This document shows positions 36,028 to 48,125 of a stretch of DNA of 64,000 nt, piece after piece. The notes beneath the pieces were generated by a model. It made no database searches. It saw only the letters and a list, made by a program, of their open reading frames with translations, and had not been told where the DNA came from. Position numbers and translations under genes: made by a program. Each line of letters begins with the position of its first letter. Within the stretch, counting starts at the first letter, position 1. Source of the DNA: Sambucus nigra (taxonomy: Eukaryota; Streptophyta; Magnoliopsida; Dipsacales; Adoxaceae); assembly GCA_949130495.1 (NCBI GenBank), contig OX422211.1, forward strand, positions 395,433,049-395,497,048. Direction: 5' to 3'.

Positions 36028-37970
36028 TTTTTAGACGCACTAGATATTAGATTTGTTGATTCTCATTTTTCTTTCACATGAAACCTCCCTTGCTAAATTC
36101 AAAGGTTGAATGTATTAGTGTTGTTTGCATACTCTAGCTTTCTATGCTTCATATTATATATCATTGCTAGGTGTATGCATGTTTAGTCATTTTCTAGTCA
36201 TTGCTTTATATCATATCTCATGCTAGAATTATGATGTTTGTTTATCTTTTGTATTATAGTTCTTTCATTTTAGTATGCATTAAATGAAAAATACAAAAAT
36301 ATTTTTGTTTATCATTTTTGTTTACCTTTTAGTAATTTAGGCCTAATGAAAAATACAAATGATTTTTGTTTATCTTTTGAGTAAATATTTCTCTCTGTTT
36401 AGTTAAAAAAAATTAAAAAACTCAAAAATATTTTTATTGTGTGTATTTTAGTTTAACACACTCTATGTGGCATATACTTGTGTTTGAATCCCTTCCTTTT
36501 CGCTCCCATGCGGCTAGAAATTTTGGTTAAGATTGTCAATCGTTAAAATGTTCTTTACCATGCTTACATGGAGTAGTTGGATTTTGTGTTATTATAATGG
36601 ATTCTATTTTATATGCCTCAATTCACACATGCACGAGATCACTTGAAACTATAACTCCATATGTATATTTGAGCTTTGTGAGGTGTTCTCCTACCAATCT
36701 TATCATCTACATTTTATGTGACCTAGGAGGAATAGTGCATGTTAAAATCCATTGCACGCGAGAATTGAGCGATAAAATATTATATATATAAATGTGCACG
36801 GGGAAGGGCTCCGAAAGGAAATATCATCCTTTGAGAGTAAGCCACCGTTTGCTTGGACCTAAAAGAAATACGTGGTCCAAAGGACTAAAAGAATCATGGC
36901 ATTAAAAGAAAATATTTGCCAAGGCCTATTTTGTGTAGGTTATTTATTCATTCAAAATATTAAACTATATATGTATATTTTGAGGGAGATTGGATGGTAT
37001 ATCAACGGTTTGCACAATGTTCGTTTATCCTAGTTGTACTTTCAATGTCATGACTTTATTGGTTTGTAGAATCATCAAAATTCTAGACTTGTATGCATTG
37101 TGTATGTTTGTTCATTGAGTTCAATCTATATTGTCACATGAGGTTATATTCAAATGTGATAAAGTTTGCAATCAAATGAGAACTCCGTGAACATGTTTTA
37201 AGTGATTGGGTCAAATTTAATTGTTGCTAGTTCACACCCCTACACTTCCGTTTCCATATGACACATTTTTGCCATACGAGTGTGAAAAGCTTATTGTATT
37301 TTGTGTCATGTGTTGTGCCTATACCTATATATATGTGTGTGTGCGTTAGTGATATTCATTTTATCCACATATATATGGTATTTTTTTTCTTTGCCTCACT
37401 TTCTAGTCCATCTATGCTTCTAATTCATAATTGGTATCTATCTTGGTGCATATTTTGTTGATATCACATGGTTAGTATCTTATGTATCACATTGGTAACC
37501 GTTATTATTTGTATGGATTAGTTATGATTTTTTTGCCCATATGCTTGCACGTTCTTATCACTCTAAGCTTCATCGTGTTTAAAATTAGTTTTATCCTTTG
37601 TCTATTCCTGAACAAAAAGGGGGAGAATGATAGGGGATAAATGGTATTTAATCCTATTATAATCGTATCTTAGTTTAGGAGATTTAACTTGGGGAGAGAC
37701 GTCTTTCTAAGTAGGTCATTTATTTGATAAAGGGGAGAATTAATTTAGGGGAGTATTTATTTTATATGCATTTAATATTCTTATTCCCTATGTGTTTGAT
37801 AGTTTGCTGAAGTGTGCAGGAATTCTTCTAAATGGCAACTTTCATCGGCAAAGATATTGATCCTTAGGTTTTGAGTCAAGCTATGTAATTTTTATTTTGG
37901 GTGGGATATTTTTTAAGTCTAGTAGAGCTTGACGGCCCTTTAGGATTTTGTTTTGATTTTTGTCCCGGAA
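36028..37970 (+). other. Non-coding internal region of GAG-only element A
   Basis: No polymerase motifs are present. The stretch is T-rich with a few short frames and no family match. A polypurine-like AAAAAGGGGGAGAATGA lies at 37614-37630, and the sequence between it and the LTR repeats no known domain. It may be the remains of a longer ancestor. Confidence 0.55.
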
Positions 37971-37988
37971 TAGCCAAAAGGGGAGATG
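37971..37988 (+). other. Polypurine tract of GAG-only element A
   Basis: GCCAAAAGGGGAGATG lies immediately before the LTR start at 37989. The corresponding tract in the nested copy at 17496-17508 is AAATGGGGAGATT. Confidence 0.65.
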
Positions 37989-39567
37989 TGTAAGGACACA
38001 AGTCTCCGATTGAGTCTTAATGTAGTGTTGGCTCAATTTCAGACAAAAATCGTTGAGTCATAGGATAGTGTTCTTATGTATCCTTCATGCTAAAGTTGAA
38101 GACGTAGCGGCCAAGATCATAAAGCTTCATCATATGTCGGGTTTAGTGTGCCGCGTTTCTACGTCAACAACATTGGTTCCAATGTTCCTAAGGTATGAAT
38201 GCATTTTATGTATATATAGGAGCTTGGAAATTTATAGGGTGTAATTTATAATTTTTTATAAATAATTTTAACGACTTTGTTTTACTCAGAAAATATTTTT
38301 TAAGAACTTTTCATAAAAGTTTTGGGCTTAAATAGAATATTCCATTTTCTGGTAAGTCGTTCGAACGAACTGGAATCTCGTTCGAACGAGATTCCCAGGT
38401 CATTCGAACGAGACTTCTAACGAGATTTATTTTTTCGCACTGTAACATCGTTAGTAAAGTCGTTTGAACGAGAATGTCGTTCGAACGGAAATGTCGTTCG
38501 AACGACTTTGGCGAGAACATTTTTTTTGACGTTTTTGACAGTTTTCTCCATTTTTCACTACTTTTTGACAGAATTACTTAGTTCGTGAACCAAACTTTTC
38601 AAACTAACTTTTTCATACTCTACCATCTTGAAGATAGAGTTTTTGAGAGCTTAATTCCACAATGAAAAGGTTCAAGTTTTGAGTGTTTGTTTTTCAAGAA
38701 AAATCCTTAAAGACTTTTGTTTACACCCATTTGTTTAGTTTATCCAAGTCCCTACATATATATACTTTACTTGGAGTGTTTGGAACCGGGCTTATATCTA
38801 CACCTAAAAGAAGAGAAGTTTGGGTTTGCTTCTACATCCCACAAAGAAGAAGTATGTTTGTTGTGACATACCCACTTAGAGGCAGGCTCCTAGTTCCGGT
38901 GGCAGTGATCAGAAAAGTTCGATCGGTGGATTCCGAAACCGCGGTGGACCTCCGTGGTTATTCGCTAGGCAGAGGTGTGTACAAGATGAAGCATCGAGGA
39001 TTGGACGGAGTCAATTCGGGTGTTGTAAGTCTTTTTGTCTTGTACTTATAAAACTGTACATAGTGGATTTGAGGCTAGGGCCGTCGGAGGTTTTTTCCCA
39101 TTGTGGGTTTTTCCTCGTACATCGCGGCGTAGTGTGACTGATTTACTTTTATCTTGCAAAATAACTTAGAACGCATGCTTAGGCTAATTCAAGATAAAAT
39201 TTGGTTTAATTATCACACTTATTTAAATTGGTGCTTAATTAAATTTGGGTAAATATTAATTTAATTCAAGTCATTAACTTTATTAGATAAAATTTGGTTT
39301 GGCCTATGTAGGAATATGAATTAATCTTGGTAGGAAAATTTTAGGACTTGTGTTAAATTGAATTTTTGGGCTTAAAGTAAAAATTCACAAATTTGATTTT
39401 TAATATAATTTTAATTTTGAGAAAATTAAAATTTGTTTTACTCTAGCTTTAATTTGTGATGAAATTAATTTTAGTATATGTAGTTGTTTAGTTGAACCAT
39501 CTCTATTCCGCAATAAAGGAAATTGATTTTAAAAGAAGTTTAAAAATTGGGGGTCCTATCGTTTTTA
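37989..39567 (+). mobile_element. Complete LTR (1579 bp) shared by tandem GAG-only elements
   Basis: It starts TGTAAGGACACAAG and ends GTCCTATCGTTTTTA. It follows a polypurine tract, like a 3' LTR, and precedes a TGGTATCAGAGC primer site (39571-39582), like a 5' LTR. It thus serves both element A upstream and element B downstream. U3 has about six TCGTTCGAACGA-like palindromes (38355-38510) and a CATATATATAC stretch at 38755. Confidence 0.85.
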
Positions 39568-39700
39568 GATTGGTATCAGAGCTGGGGCACTAATTTATCG
39601 CGTTAAAGATTCGTTTTTCGGCTTTTATAATTTCTGTGCTCCTCGTATTTTAGGTGGTTCATTTTTTTTACTCACTCTCATTTTTATTTTGTATCTCTCG

Positions 39701-40240
39701 ATGGGACGTCTTAATGATAATTTGTCCATTTCTAATGATAATGAAGTTTTTGATATTCGAGAGGAATTTAATGGGCTTAATAAGTGTAACGAAAATTTAA
39801 GAGAATTAAATGTGAGATTTGCAAAAAGAATTAAGTTTCTTGAAAATGAAAATTTATGTTTTAAATCTAGAATTGAACTTTAGCAAACCTCACTATCTCA
39901 AAAATATATTTTTCGTGAAAAGCTCATGGACATAAATTATAATTTTAATATTTTAAATATGTCCAAGAAAGAGAGTGATAGTCAAACAAAGACTCTTAGG
40001 GACACGTTTGCTCACATTGAGGGGGAGCGTGATAACCTTCTTGGAGTCATAGAAAATTTAAAGAAGGAGTCCCGTAAAATTGAGGAGTCTAATTTATTAC
40101 TTGAGTCCAAAATTTTAAAAATGAAAAATGACTTACAAGACTCGAGTAGTAGTTGTAATGGTACTAGCTCATCTGGATCAAATATTTTCGTTGTTAAAGA
40201 TAAGACCATTGTTTGTTTTAGAAGGTCAACTTTATCCAAA
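39701..40240 (+). pseudogene. GAG-like gene, copy B, broken and truncated
   Basis: It is nearly identical to the copy at 35299 but has a stop where copy A reads EILQ (about 39881), after which the same frame resumes (39926 on). It loses all sequence past the Ser-rich patch: homology ends at about 40238 within TTTATCCAAAAA, so the zinc knuckle is missing. Fusion to repeat-rich Tat leader sequence follows. Confidence 0.85.
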
Positions 40241-40430
40241 AACATTTCTCCTTTCTTTATCAAAAATCCAAAACATTTCTTCATTCTTTATCAAAAAATC
40301 CAAAAATATTTCTCCCTTCTTTATCAAAAAATCCAAAAATATTTCTCCATTCTTTATCAAAAAAATACAAAAACATTTATCCCTTCTTTATCAAAAATCC
40401 AAAAATATTTTGTTCTTCAATCTCAAAAAA
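40241..40430 (+). repeat. Tandem repeat, about 33-bp unit, five copies
   Basis: TTCTTTATCAAAAAATCC followed by AAAAATATTTCTCC recurs with starts at 40253, 40284, 40317, 40350 and 40384. It lies between the truncated GAG-only element and the Tat-like gag and is probably part of the Tat leader. Confidence 0.85.
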
Positions 40431-40618
40431 AGAAAAAATGTGTCAAAAATATTTTCATTCTTTTTTTTCCTCAAAAATAAATCCCATTTTACGCCTTCTC
40501 AGGTCGATTGCACGCTCTTGGCCTGGCTCCTTATTGGCTTCAGTCTTCTGTCAAATGACCCCAGAATTCCATGTGTTCCCCTGCTACTTCTTTCGAGTTC
40601 GGAATCCATCCACTTTCC

Positions 40619-42111
40619 ATGGAGAAAACAGATCAAGTACTAGTTGTGCAGCCAGATCTGATGGCAGTCTTTGCTCAGCTCGTGTCCAAGATTGACAACC
40701 TCCAGACTAAGGTTCGAGAGATGCAACGAAACCAGGTTCCTGTTCCTCAAGAGCCTGAGGCCCTATTTCCTCGTAATATGGGTCCACCCAAGCCTATCTG
40801 GGTTACCTAAGAGTATCAGCACGCTCCACGTTCTCCTCATGCTAATGGATCGACGCCTGCTCAGCTTCCTATGCCAAACCTTGCCCAGCCTAGGGCTAAC
40901 TTTCCAATGATCATGGATCTAAAAAAAGAAGAATTGAACAAGGTCAAAGAAGATATCAAGATGCTAACTAAGAAGTTCGACCAAGTCAGAATCTTTGGAA
41001 ATTACATGGACTACACCCACATGTCTCCTTATCCTTAGGCGAGGTTACCCGAGAAGTTTAAGATGCCAAATATCGAGAAATTCGGAGGAAGTGGACCCCC
41101 GATTGATCATCTTCTCAGTTATCACCGTTCTATGACTCTCCTAGGTGCTTCTGAAGAAGTGATGGCCCAATTATTTTAGCAAACTTTGAAGGATAGCGCC
41201 CTCTGATGGTTTTTATCTCTCGAGGAGTCCAGAATCCGCAGCTGGGAGGATGTAGCCCGAGAATTCATATCGCAGTACAGATACAACGAAGAGCTTGAGG
41301 TCACCCGTCGTGATTTAGAGATCCTCAAACAGAACTCTGGGGAATTAGTCAGTAACTTCATAGCCCGATGGAAGGAAAAAGCAGCCACCATGACCAACCG
41401 GCCATCCGAGGAAGAACAAGTCAACATAGTGAAGAAGAACTTCTTACCCCATGTCCGAGCAACAATGGGAGCACAATACTATCCCCACTTTCTAGCTCTC
41501 AGAGAAGCAGGAGTAGAAATCGAGGAAGGTCTTACTAAAATATAAATTGAACCAAAGAAAGTATTCGGACAATTCACTTCGAGAAAATGTGATAAACCTC
41601 TGCAGTCTCAACCATCAACAACATCTATCAACCAACCACCTCGTGGGCACCAAAAAGCCGCCCTGCCCCAGTCCGAAAGGAATACACTGAGCTTCATGCT
41701 CCCCTCTTCAAACTTTATCAAGCCCTGTTAATCCAAAACCTTTTCAAACCCCTGGACCCCCGTCCATTGCCAAATCCACTTCGAAGAAACTTCAAAGCAA
41801 ATGCCCATTGCGCCTTTCACCAAACTGCTAGCCATACCACCGACCAATGCTTTCATCTTCGAAACATAATCCAAGGTCTAATTGATTCGGGTACCATTGC
41901 CCCACCAGCCAATCCTAAGATAAACATTACTCAAAACCCACTCCCAAATCATGCCAATGCCATCTTCCTAGAAGGGAACCCAGAATTTGATCCGTCAACT
42001 CAATCACACCCATATACTCTCCCAAACCACTCCAAACTTGCCCATATTTCCCCTTACACCCTGCTAGCCTATCTGATCAGGCACTGTCACTCCTTACCAG
42101 AGCATGCATAG
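40619..42111 (+). pseudogene. gag: Degenerate gag of the Tat/Ogre-like element
   Basis: From an ATG at 40619 the frame has a coiled-coil-like start (LVSKIDNLQTKVREMQRNQ), a stop at about 40808, then the Gag core: LPEKFKMPNIEKFGGSGPP (about 41045-41100), HLLSYHRSMTLLGASEE, SWEDVAREFISQYRYNEE and NFIARWKEKAA. Stops occur at 41037, about 41178, 41203 and 41544. The C-terminal CAFHQTASHTTDQCFHLRN (about 41800-41862) is the degraded zinc-knuckle-like motif usual in Tat elements. The role would be particle assembly. Confidence 0.85.
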
Positions 42112-42204
42112 CTATCCGTACCCATTCTGAAAATGGAAGTATGGAATTAGCAGAGGTATTAAACCAACTCCTAGAGTTCGGGCTGAAATTTCCCTCGCGG
42201 ATGA

Positions 42205-43100
42205 TCATTGATTTCTAGAATTCACTACGCTATTCTTGGGAGCGCAGAAATGGGCTCGAGAGTCAGACAGTTGGGTAGTACCAACTGATGAAGTTAGCGT
42301 AGATGATGTTGCCCAGATCATAGCAGAATTATTCTGGAAAACTAACAATATTTGTAGTATGACCAAATTACTCGATACTCTGAAGCTACAAGGGTGCTGG
42401 GTCCCTTCACCCTTACATCTCCCAGCAGAATGGGAGGACATATACGAAGAAGCCATTGAAGTTGTGGAATGCATTGACTTTACATGGAAAGATAAAATTG
42501 TTGCCACCAGATGGGGGGAAGAATTTAAAGATTCAAATGAAGAGTAAGCTTCCGATAAAATTGGCCCGGTAGTCGACATGTGTGGGATGATATCGTTTGA
42601 AGAACTCCTCGAAGAAATAAACAAGGTGGAAGAATAACTCGAGATTAACGAGGAAACAAGGCTCATGTTCTTCCCTTCTTCAGTAAATCACATGACCAGA
42701 TTAGGAAGGCATTACCAGATCCCAAGCTTACCACCAGCCATTAACAAAGGGAAGGGCGTCGAAAACCTTCCTATGTCAGAGATGACCCTCAAGGAAAGAA
42801 AGATCCTTGATCAACTGAAGAAAACTCAAGCTAAAATCACTCTATGGGGGCTTTTCATATCTTCCCAGCTGCACAAAAATGCTTTGATCAAGTTGCTCAC
42901 TGGACCCACGGTTCCCCCTTCTACCACACCAGAAGAAGCAGTAAATTTAGTTAGATCCTTGACCTCTACCCGAATGCTATCCTTTTTCGAAGAAAAAATC
43001 CCAAAATTAGGCCAAACCACAATCATGCACTCAAAATCTACGTCGAAGTTATGGGGAAGATCGTACCACTCTATCTTATCGATAATGGATCCGCCTTGAA
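42205..43100 (+). pseudogene. Gag-Pol linker region, Tat/Ogre type
   Basis: Two open blocks, 42236-42547 and 42665-43099, contain EWEDIYEEAIEVVE and ERKILDQLKKTQAKITLWGL with FISSQLHKNALIKLL. The latter matches the conserved ILDQLRKTPA-I-W-LL-S-HR-ALI pattern found between Gag and protease in Tat/Ogre polyproteins. Its function is unknown. Several stops separate the blocks. Confidence 0.7.
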
Positions 43101-43104
43101 TGTC

Positions 43105-43929
43105 TGACCATTAAGAACCTCCAAATGCTTAGGACTGAATAAAAGTGATCTCTCTCCAACCTGCACTGCTATACGTGCCTACGATAATACCCATCGGGAG
43201 GTGATGGGATCCATAAAACTTGTAATAGGGGTTGTCCCTATAAACACTATCGTTGAATTCCAAGTTATTGATATCCCAACTTGTTTTAACCTGTTACTGG
43301 GGCGACCTTGGCTCCACAATATCAAGGGTGTGTCTTCCTCACTCCATCAGAAATTAAAGTTCTTCGCCAACGGACGAGTCATCACCATTTTGGATGATGA
43401 CGACAATGTCGAAGGTGCAAGTACCTGTAATCCAATCCTTGAGATACATAACGGGTCAAATGATATGCTCCTATTAGGATTCCGAGTTGAGCCACTTCTA
43501 CTCCCGGCAGGGGACGATTTCAAAGAAAGGGTTTGTCCAGAATACTACCCTCATGGCAACGTCAATATGATTCAAATGTTTAAAAACATGCACTTCATGC
43601 CCGGACTGGGGCTAGGGCAAAGACAACAAGGGATAATTAAGCCCATTAAACTAAAAAAAGCTTTCCCTCCTTGTGGTTTGGGATATCAATCATCAGAACA
43701 AGAGCTCAGAATGATCTTCCAATCTCGACCAAAGAGAAGATTAGACTGCATCCAAACTATCCCAGGTGACTCCTTGAATGGGCGATTCATTAAAGAGGGC
43801 GAAGACTTCCCCTTTTGCGGCTTTCTAGAACCATGGTATGACCATACAGATAAGAAGATGAAGCCTGGAATGGAGATCTTTTTTCAAGACAGCTACTCAG
43901 GGGCCGAAAGTTCTCAACACCATGTATAA
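43105..43929 (+). pseudogene. PR: Protease region with G-patch-like motif
   Basis: The region reads DIPTCFNLLLGRPWLHNIKG and HQKLKFFANGRVITI, the conserved segment after the retropepsin active site in Tat elements. The active site lies in a damaged upstream frame near 43080 (IDNGSALN). After about 100 residues comes FMPGLGLGQRQQGI, a G-patch-like motif typical of this lineage. The 242-codon frame from 43201 is itself intact. Confidence 0.75.
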
Positions 43930-44013
43930 CCGTTCATCAAAGATACCGAAGAGACTGAGGAAATTGACTCTGAGGATTCGTTTACCTTACAGACACTGGG
44001 GCTGACACTCTGA

Positions 44014-44421
44014 ATGGTTCATTCAAGCACTACATCACTGGATCTATCCCACCTGATTAAAGTTGCTGATACACCTCTCCTCAACTGGCATGCTGCGCCA
44101 TTTCTACCTGTGGAAATCCCTCCTAACCCCAATGTTCACCCTATCTCTTCTTTTATTGTCCACCCTTGCTCTAATGTAATCGAGACCTTCCTTGATAAGA
44201 TTCTCAATGTTATTTTTCCTATCAATGAAATAAATAAAGATTTTGAGTATCTTGTTGTGCCTTACAACAATAGTTTAGATTCTAATCAAACTTTTGATGA
44301 TGGTGATTTTACAAATGAACAATTCTTAACTGATATAAATAAGGTTAATAACAAACAACATAACCGCGTTCAAGTTAATAAAGAAGAAATTGTTGTTGTT
44401 AACCTCGGTTCTAGTAGATAA
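44014..44421 (+). CDS. Linker segment between protease and RT
   Basis: A 135-codon open stretch begins MVHSSTTSLDLSHLIKVADT. It has an Asp/Asn-rich second half and no motif I recognise. In Tat/Ogre polyproteins a variable linker occupies this place. It is listed as part of the broken polyprotein rather than as an independent gene. Confidence 0.4.
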   Translation: MVHSSTTSLDLSHLIKVADTPLLNWHAAPFLPVEIPPNPNVHPISSFIVHPCSNVIETFLDKILNVIFPINEINKDFEYLVVPYNNSLDSNQTFDDGDFTNEQFLTDINKVNNKQHNRVQVNKEEIVVVNLGSSR

Positions 44422-44429
44422 TTGAGCGA

Positions 44430-45400
44430 GATTAGGATAGGGGGTACCCTCGACAAGCATAAGCACGCACAACTTAAAGAATTACTGAAGGAATTCGTAG
44501 ATGTCTTCGCATGGTGATATGACGATATGCCTAGCATTGATCCTGAAATAGCTCAATATGAGATCCCCACTCTCCCAGACTACACACCGGTTAAACAAAA
44601 GTTGAGAAAGCTCCGCACCGAATGGTCGCTCAAAGTCAAAGAAGAAGTGGTCAAACAGTTGAACGTGGGCTTCATTCGGGTGATCGAATCTCCCACATGG
44701 CTAGCCAATATAGTGCATGTGACAAAATTAGGAGGGAAAGTTCAAATGTGTGTAGGCCACCGAGACTTGAACAAAGCCTCACCAAAGGATGATTATCCAT
44801 TACCCAATATCGACATGATTGTGGACAACATAGCCAGTCATGCTCTCAAATTATTCGTCGACGGGTTTGTCGGATACAACCAAATCAAAATGCACCCAGA
44901 TCACCAAGAAAAAACCGCGTTCATCACATCATGGGGAACCTTTTTCTACACTGTTATGCCATTTGGTCTCAAGAATACTAGGGCTACCTACCGGAGGGCT
45001 GCCACAACCATCCTGCACGATCTGATTCACAAAGAAGTTGAGGTCTATGTAGATGATATGATTATCAAATCTAAAACTAGAGAAGGTCATATTTCCGCTC
45101 TCTGAAAGTTCTTAGAACGGATGCGACGGTATTAGATAAGACTCAATCCACAAAAATGTGTCTTCTGCATTACAAAGGGAAAACTCTTGGGATTCATGAT
45201 CAGCGAGAAGGGGATAAAAGAAGATCCTGCCAAGACGAAAGCCATACCTGAGATGCCACGTCCTCGAATGGAGAAAGAAGTCCGTGGTTTCCTTGGGAAA
45301 TTGAAATACATCAGCCGATTCATCAGCCAGTTAACTTCCATCTGTGAACCTATTTTCAAACTCCTCCGAAAGGATTCAACCAAGGTTTAGAATGAGGCCT
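44430..45400 (+). pseudogene. RT: Reverse transcriptase, Tat/Ogre-like, mostly intact
   Basis: The longest block (44527-45105) starts MPSIDPEIAQYEIPTLPDYT and includes VKQKLRKLRTEW, a motif-2 region (CVGHRDLNKASPKDDYPLPN), SWGTFFYTVMPFGLKN and the catalytic VYVDDMIIKSKT. In motif A, VDG stands where FMDG is usual, which keeps the Asp. A stop after HISAL is followed by the connection RGFLGKLKYISRFISQLT (45270-45325). The stop codons make the polyprotein non-functional. Confidence 0.85.
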
Positions 45401-46330
45401 GCCAAGAAGCTTTTGACCGAATTAAACAATATCTGGCCCAACCTCCGGTACTCATGCCACCACAGTCTGGTCTCCCCCTTGCTTCTATACCTAACCATAA
45501 CCGACACTGCAAAGAAAGAGCTAGGGTTTTGCTAGACCAATAACTTGAGGAATCCCGTAAAGAAAGAGCCATCTATTACGCCAGTGGTAAATTGGCTGTG
45601 TATGAAGTCAACTACATTGCTTTGGAAAAACATGCGTCGCGCTTGTTTGGGTCACCCAAAAGTTACGACACTACATGCTCTCCTTCCCCATCAAACTTGT
45701 ATCCCGAATGGACTCCATCAAGTACCTGCTTCAAAAACCCACCTTATCCATCCGAATGGCCTGATGGTTGATGATCCTAGACTAGTTTGATATCATGTAC
45801 GGCATACAGAAAGCCACGAAAGGAAGAGCCATCTCGGACTACCTCGTTGACTACACCATGGAAGAAGCTGATGTCTGGATCTCCGAATTCCTAGATGAAA
45901 ACATCCTTTGTGCCGCTCAAAACGACCTTCGATGGCAAATGTTCTTCGATGGTGCTGCCAACAAAAAGGTATATGGCATTGGGATACTTCTGATCACCCC
46001 AGATGACTCCTACACTCCAATTGGAATCAAATTAGATTTCCCCTACACCAACAACATGACTGAATAAGAGGCCTGTACGGTAGGCCTCAAAGTTGCTCTT
46101 AAGAAAGGAATTAAATGCCTAGATGTCTACGGGGATTCTTCCCTCATCATCGGTCAAGTGCTCAAAAAATGGAAAGTCAAGGAAGAGAAACTCCAACCCT
46201 TCCATGCCCACCTAGAAGAATTAGCCTCCCAATTCCAAGATATCACCACCTCGAGCAAAGAATAACCTAGCTGATGCCCTTTATACCTTGGCCTCTATGG
46301 TCGACATGCCCGAAGGAATAATAATGGCCC
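45401..46330 (+). pseudogene. RH: RNase H regions, Tat/Ogre-like
   Basis: Around 45560-45650 are remnants of the first RNase H (IYYASGKL). A second, plant-type RNase H follows at about 45935-46210: WQMFFDGAANKKVYGIGILL, EACTVGLKVALKKGIKCLDV and YGDSSLIIGQVLKKW, with the expected Asp, Glu and Asp residues. Two RNase H domains in a row are a mark of the Tat lineage. Frames are broken near 45380, 45530, 45790 and 46065. Confidence 0.8.
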
Positions 46331-47660
46331 CCTTCCTAGTCCAAAAGCAAGATAAACCAACCCACTGCTACCACATTGAGCTCATCACCAAAGAAGATCC
46401 CGAGCTAGCTAATTATTGGTACTATGATATCTAGCACCTCCTCAAGTATGGTAGGTACCCCGAAGGTTCCAACAAGAAAGACCAAGTAACCCCCTGAAGA
46501 CTGGCCTCCCAGTACATCATCTGTCACAAAGTACTGTTCAAAAGAAACTTCAATGGATTCCATCTACATTGCATCGCAGGGGCTGACATTGAAGAGATAA
46601 CGCTAAAAATACACAGCGGGAAATGCAGTCCCCACATGAACGGTCACATGCTTGCCAAAAAGATCATCCGATAAGGTTACTACTGGACCACCATGGTCTA
46701 GTATTGCACCACCTATGTCCAAAGATGCCTCAAATGCCAATAGTTTTCCAACCTTCAACACCTGCCTCCGTGATAATTATACAACATAACTTCTCCCTGT
46801 CCGTTCTCCACCTGGGGCATCGACATCATAGGGAAGTTTACCCCCAAGGCTTCCAAAGGGCATGGATTTATCCTAATTGCAATTGATTACTTCGCCAAAT
46901 GGGTTGAAGCGGAGTCATACGCAGTTCTGAACGCCAAGAAAGTGTCCAAATTCATCAGGAAGAACATCATTCGCCAATAAGGGTCCCGCACGAGCTAGTG
47001 TCAGATAGTGGGTTGCACTTCGAGTCAGAAGTCATAGAAGTGGTCAATGAGTATGGGATTCAGAGACACAAATCTTCTCCATACCGACCTTATAAGAATG
47101 GTACGGTCGAAGCAGCCAACAAGAACCTCAAAGCCATCATCAGTAAGATGACCGAAGCTGTCGAGATTGGGCCGACCGAATCCCTTACGCCCTCTGGGGC
47201 TATCGAACCTCGATTCAAACTTCTACTGGGGCTACCCCTTACTCTCTAGTCTACGTCATGAAGCAGTCCTACCCATTAAGATAGAAATCCCTTCACTTCT
47301 CGTCATGCTTAAAAGCCAAGTTAGTGAGGAGGATTGGCATCAAAGCCGTCTCAATGAGCTATCACTCTTGGACGAAAGGAGACTGAAAGCGTTGTATCAC
47401 ATACAAGGGTACCATCGCCGTATAGCGCGATCAATCAATAAGAGAGTCAAGGATCGCGGTGTCCGAGAGGGGGACTTAGCCCTCAAATAAATAGTAGAGC
47501 CCATCTGGGATCCTATAGGAAAATTCAAGCCCAATTGGAGCGTCCCATACATTGTGAAGAAGATCTTGTCCAGCGGCGCCGCTGTGCTTATCGACCTCGA
47601 TGGGGAGGAAATGGCACGCCCAGTCAACCTGGAACGTCTAAAGAAGTTATACCCCTAGTT
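46331..47660 (+). pseudogene. INT: Integrase, Tat/Ogre-like, degenerate
   Basis: The HHCC zinc region lies at about 46610-46745 (CSPHMNGHMLAKK and RCLKCQ). The core has STWGIDIIGKF (Asp), then HELVSDSGLHFES (Asp) and KNGTVEAANKNLK (Glu), which give the D,D-35-E set despite frameshifts. The C-terminal tail LNELSLLDERRLKALYHIQG and VNLERLKKLYP ends at a stop at about 47656. No 3' LTR follows directly; antisense genes do. Confidence 0.85.
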
Positions 47661-48125
47661 CGAAATCCGACGCGCCACGACTCTTCTCATCTCCCTTCTA
47701 TTCTAAAAAAATAAATCTTCTTCATTTCCCTCCACCCATAACCACGTGGGCCTGATCCTCTACAAAAACCATTTCCAAAAAAATAAAACTTTTCCAGACC
47801 CCTAGAGGTACGTAGGTAGCTCATACATCATACATGAGAACGGCACTTTCTTTTTCATTAAAAAACTATTCTTTTTCTTATCTCCGAGAACGACAGTTCA
47901 TTCTAACATATACTTAAAGAAAAGGATTGTGCATGCCTTAGCGATTGATATAGATAATTCAAAAATATGAAATTCATCAAAAGACACTGCTGGTTGATCA
48001 AAAACTTATTTATTTCACTAATGAGAAATTACAGTGCAATTACATAAGAAAAGGAACGGATAACTCCCTTCACCCCTACCATCCTAAAAAGCCAAATAAA
48101 TTTTCAATTTATTCCCCATTACAAA
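47661..48125. other. Non-coding stretch after the pol region
   Basis: It has no coding frame and no repeat. It contains a CCCCTAGAGGTACGTAGGTAGC block near 47800 and A/T-rich sequence. It separates the plus-strand polyprotein from the 3' end of the minus-strand DUF7745-like gene. Confidence 0.5.

Noticed and set aside
42205..42666. 153-codon minus-strand Ser-rich frame
   Set aside because: It is antisense to the Gag-Pol linker of the Tat-like element and is low-complexity Ser/Thr; the plus-strand frame has family matches.
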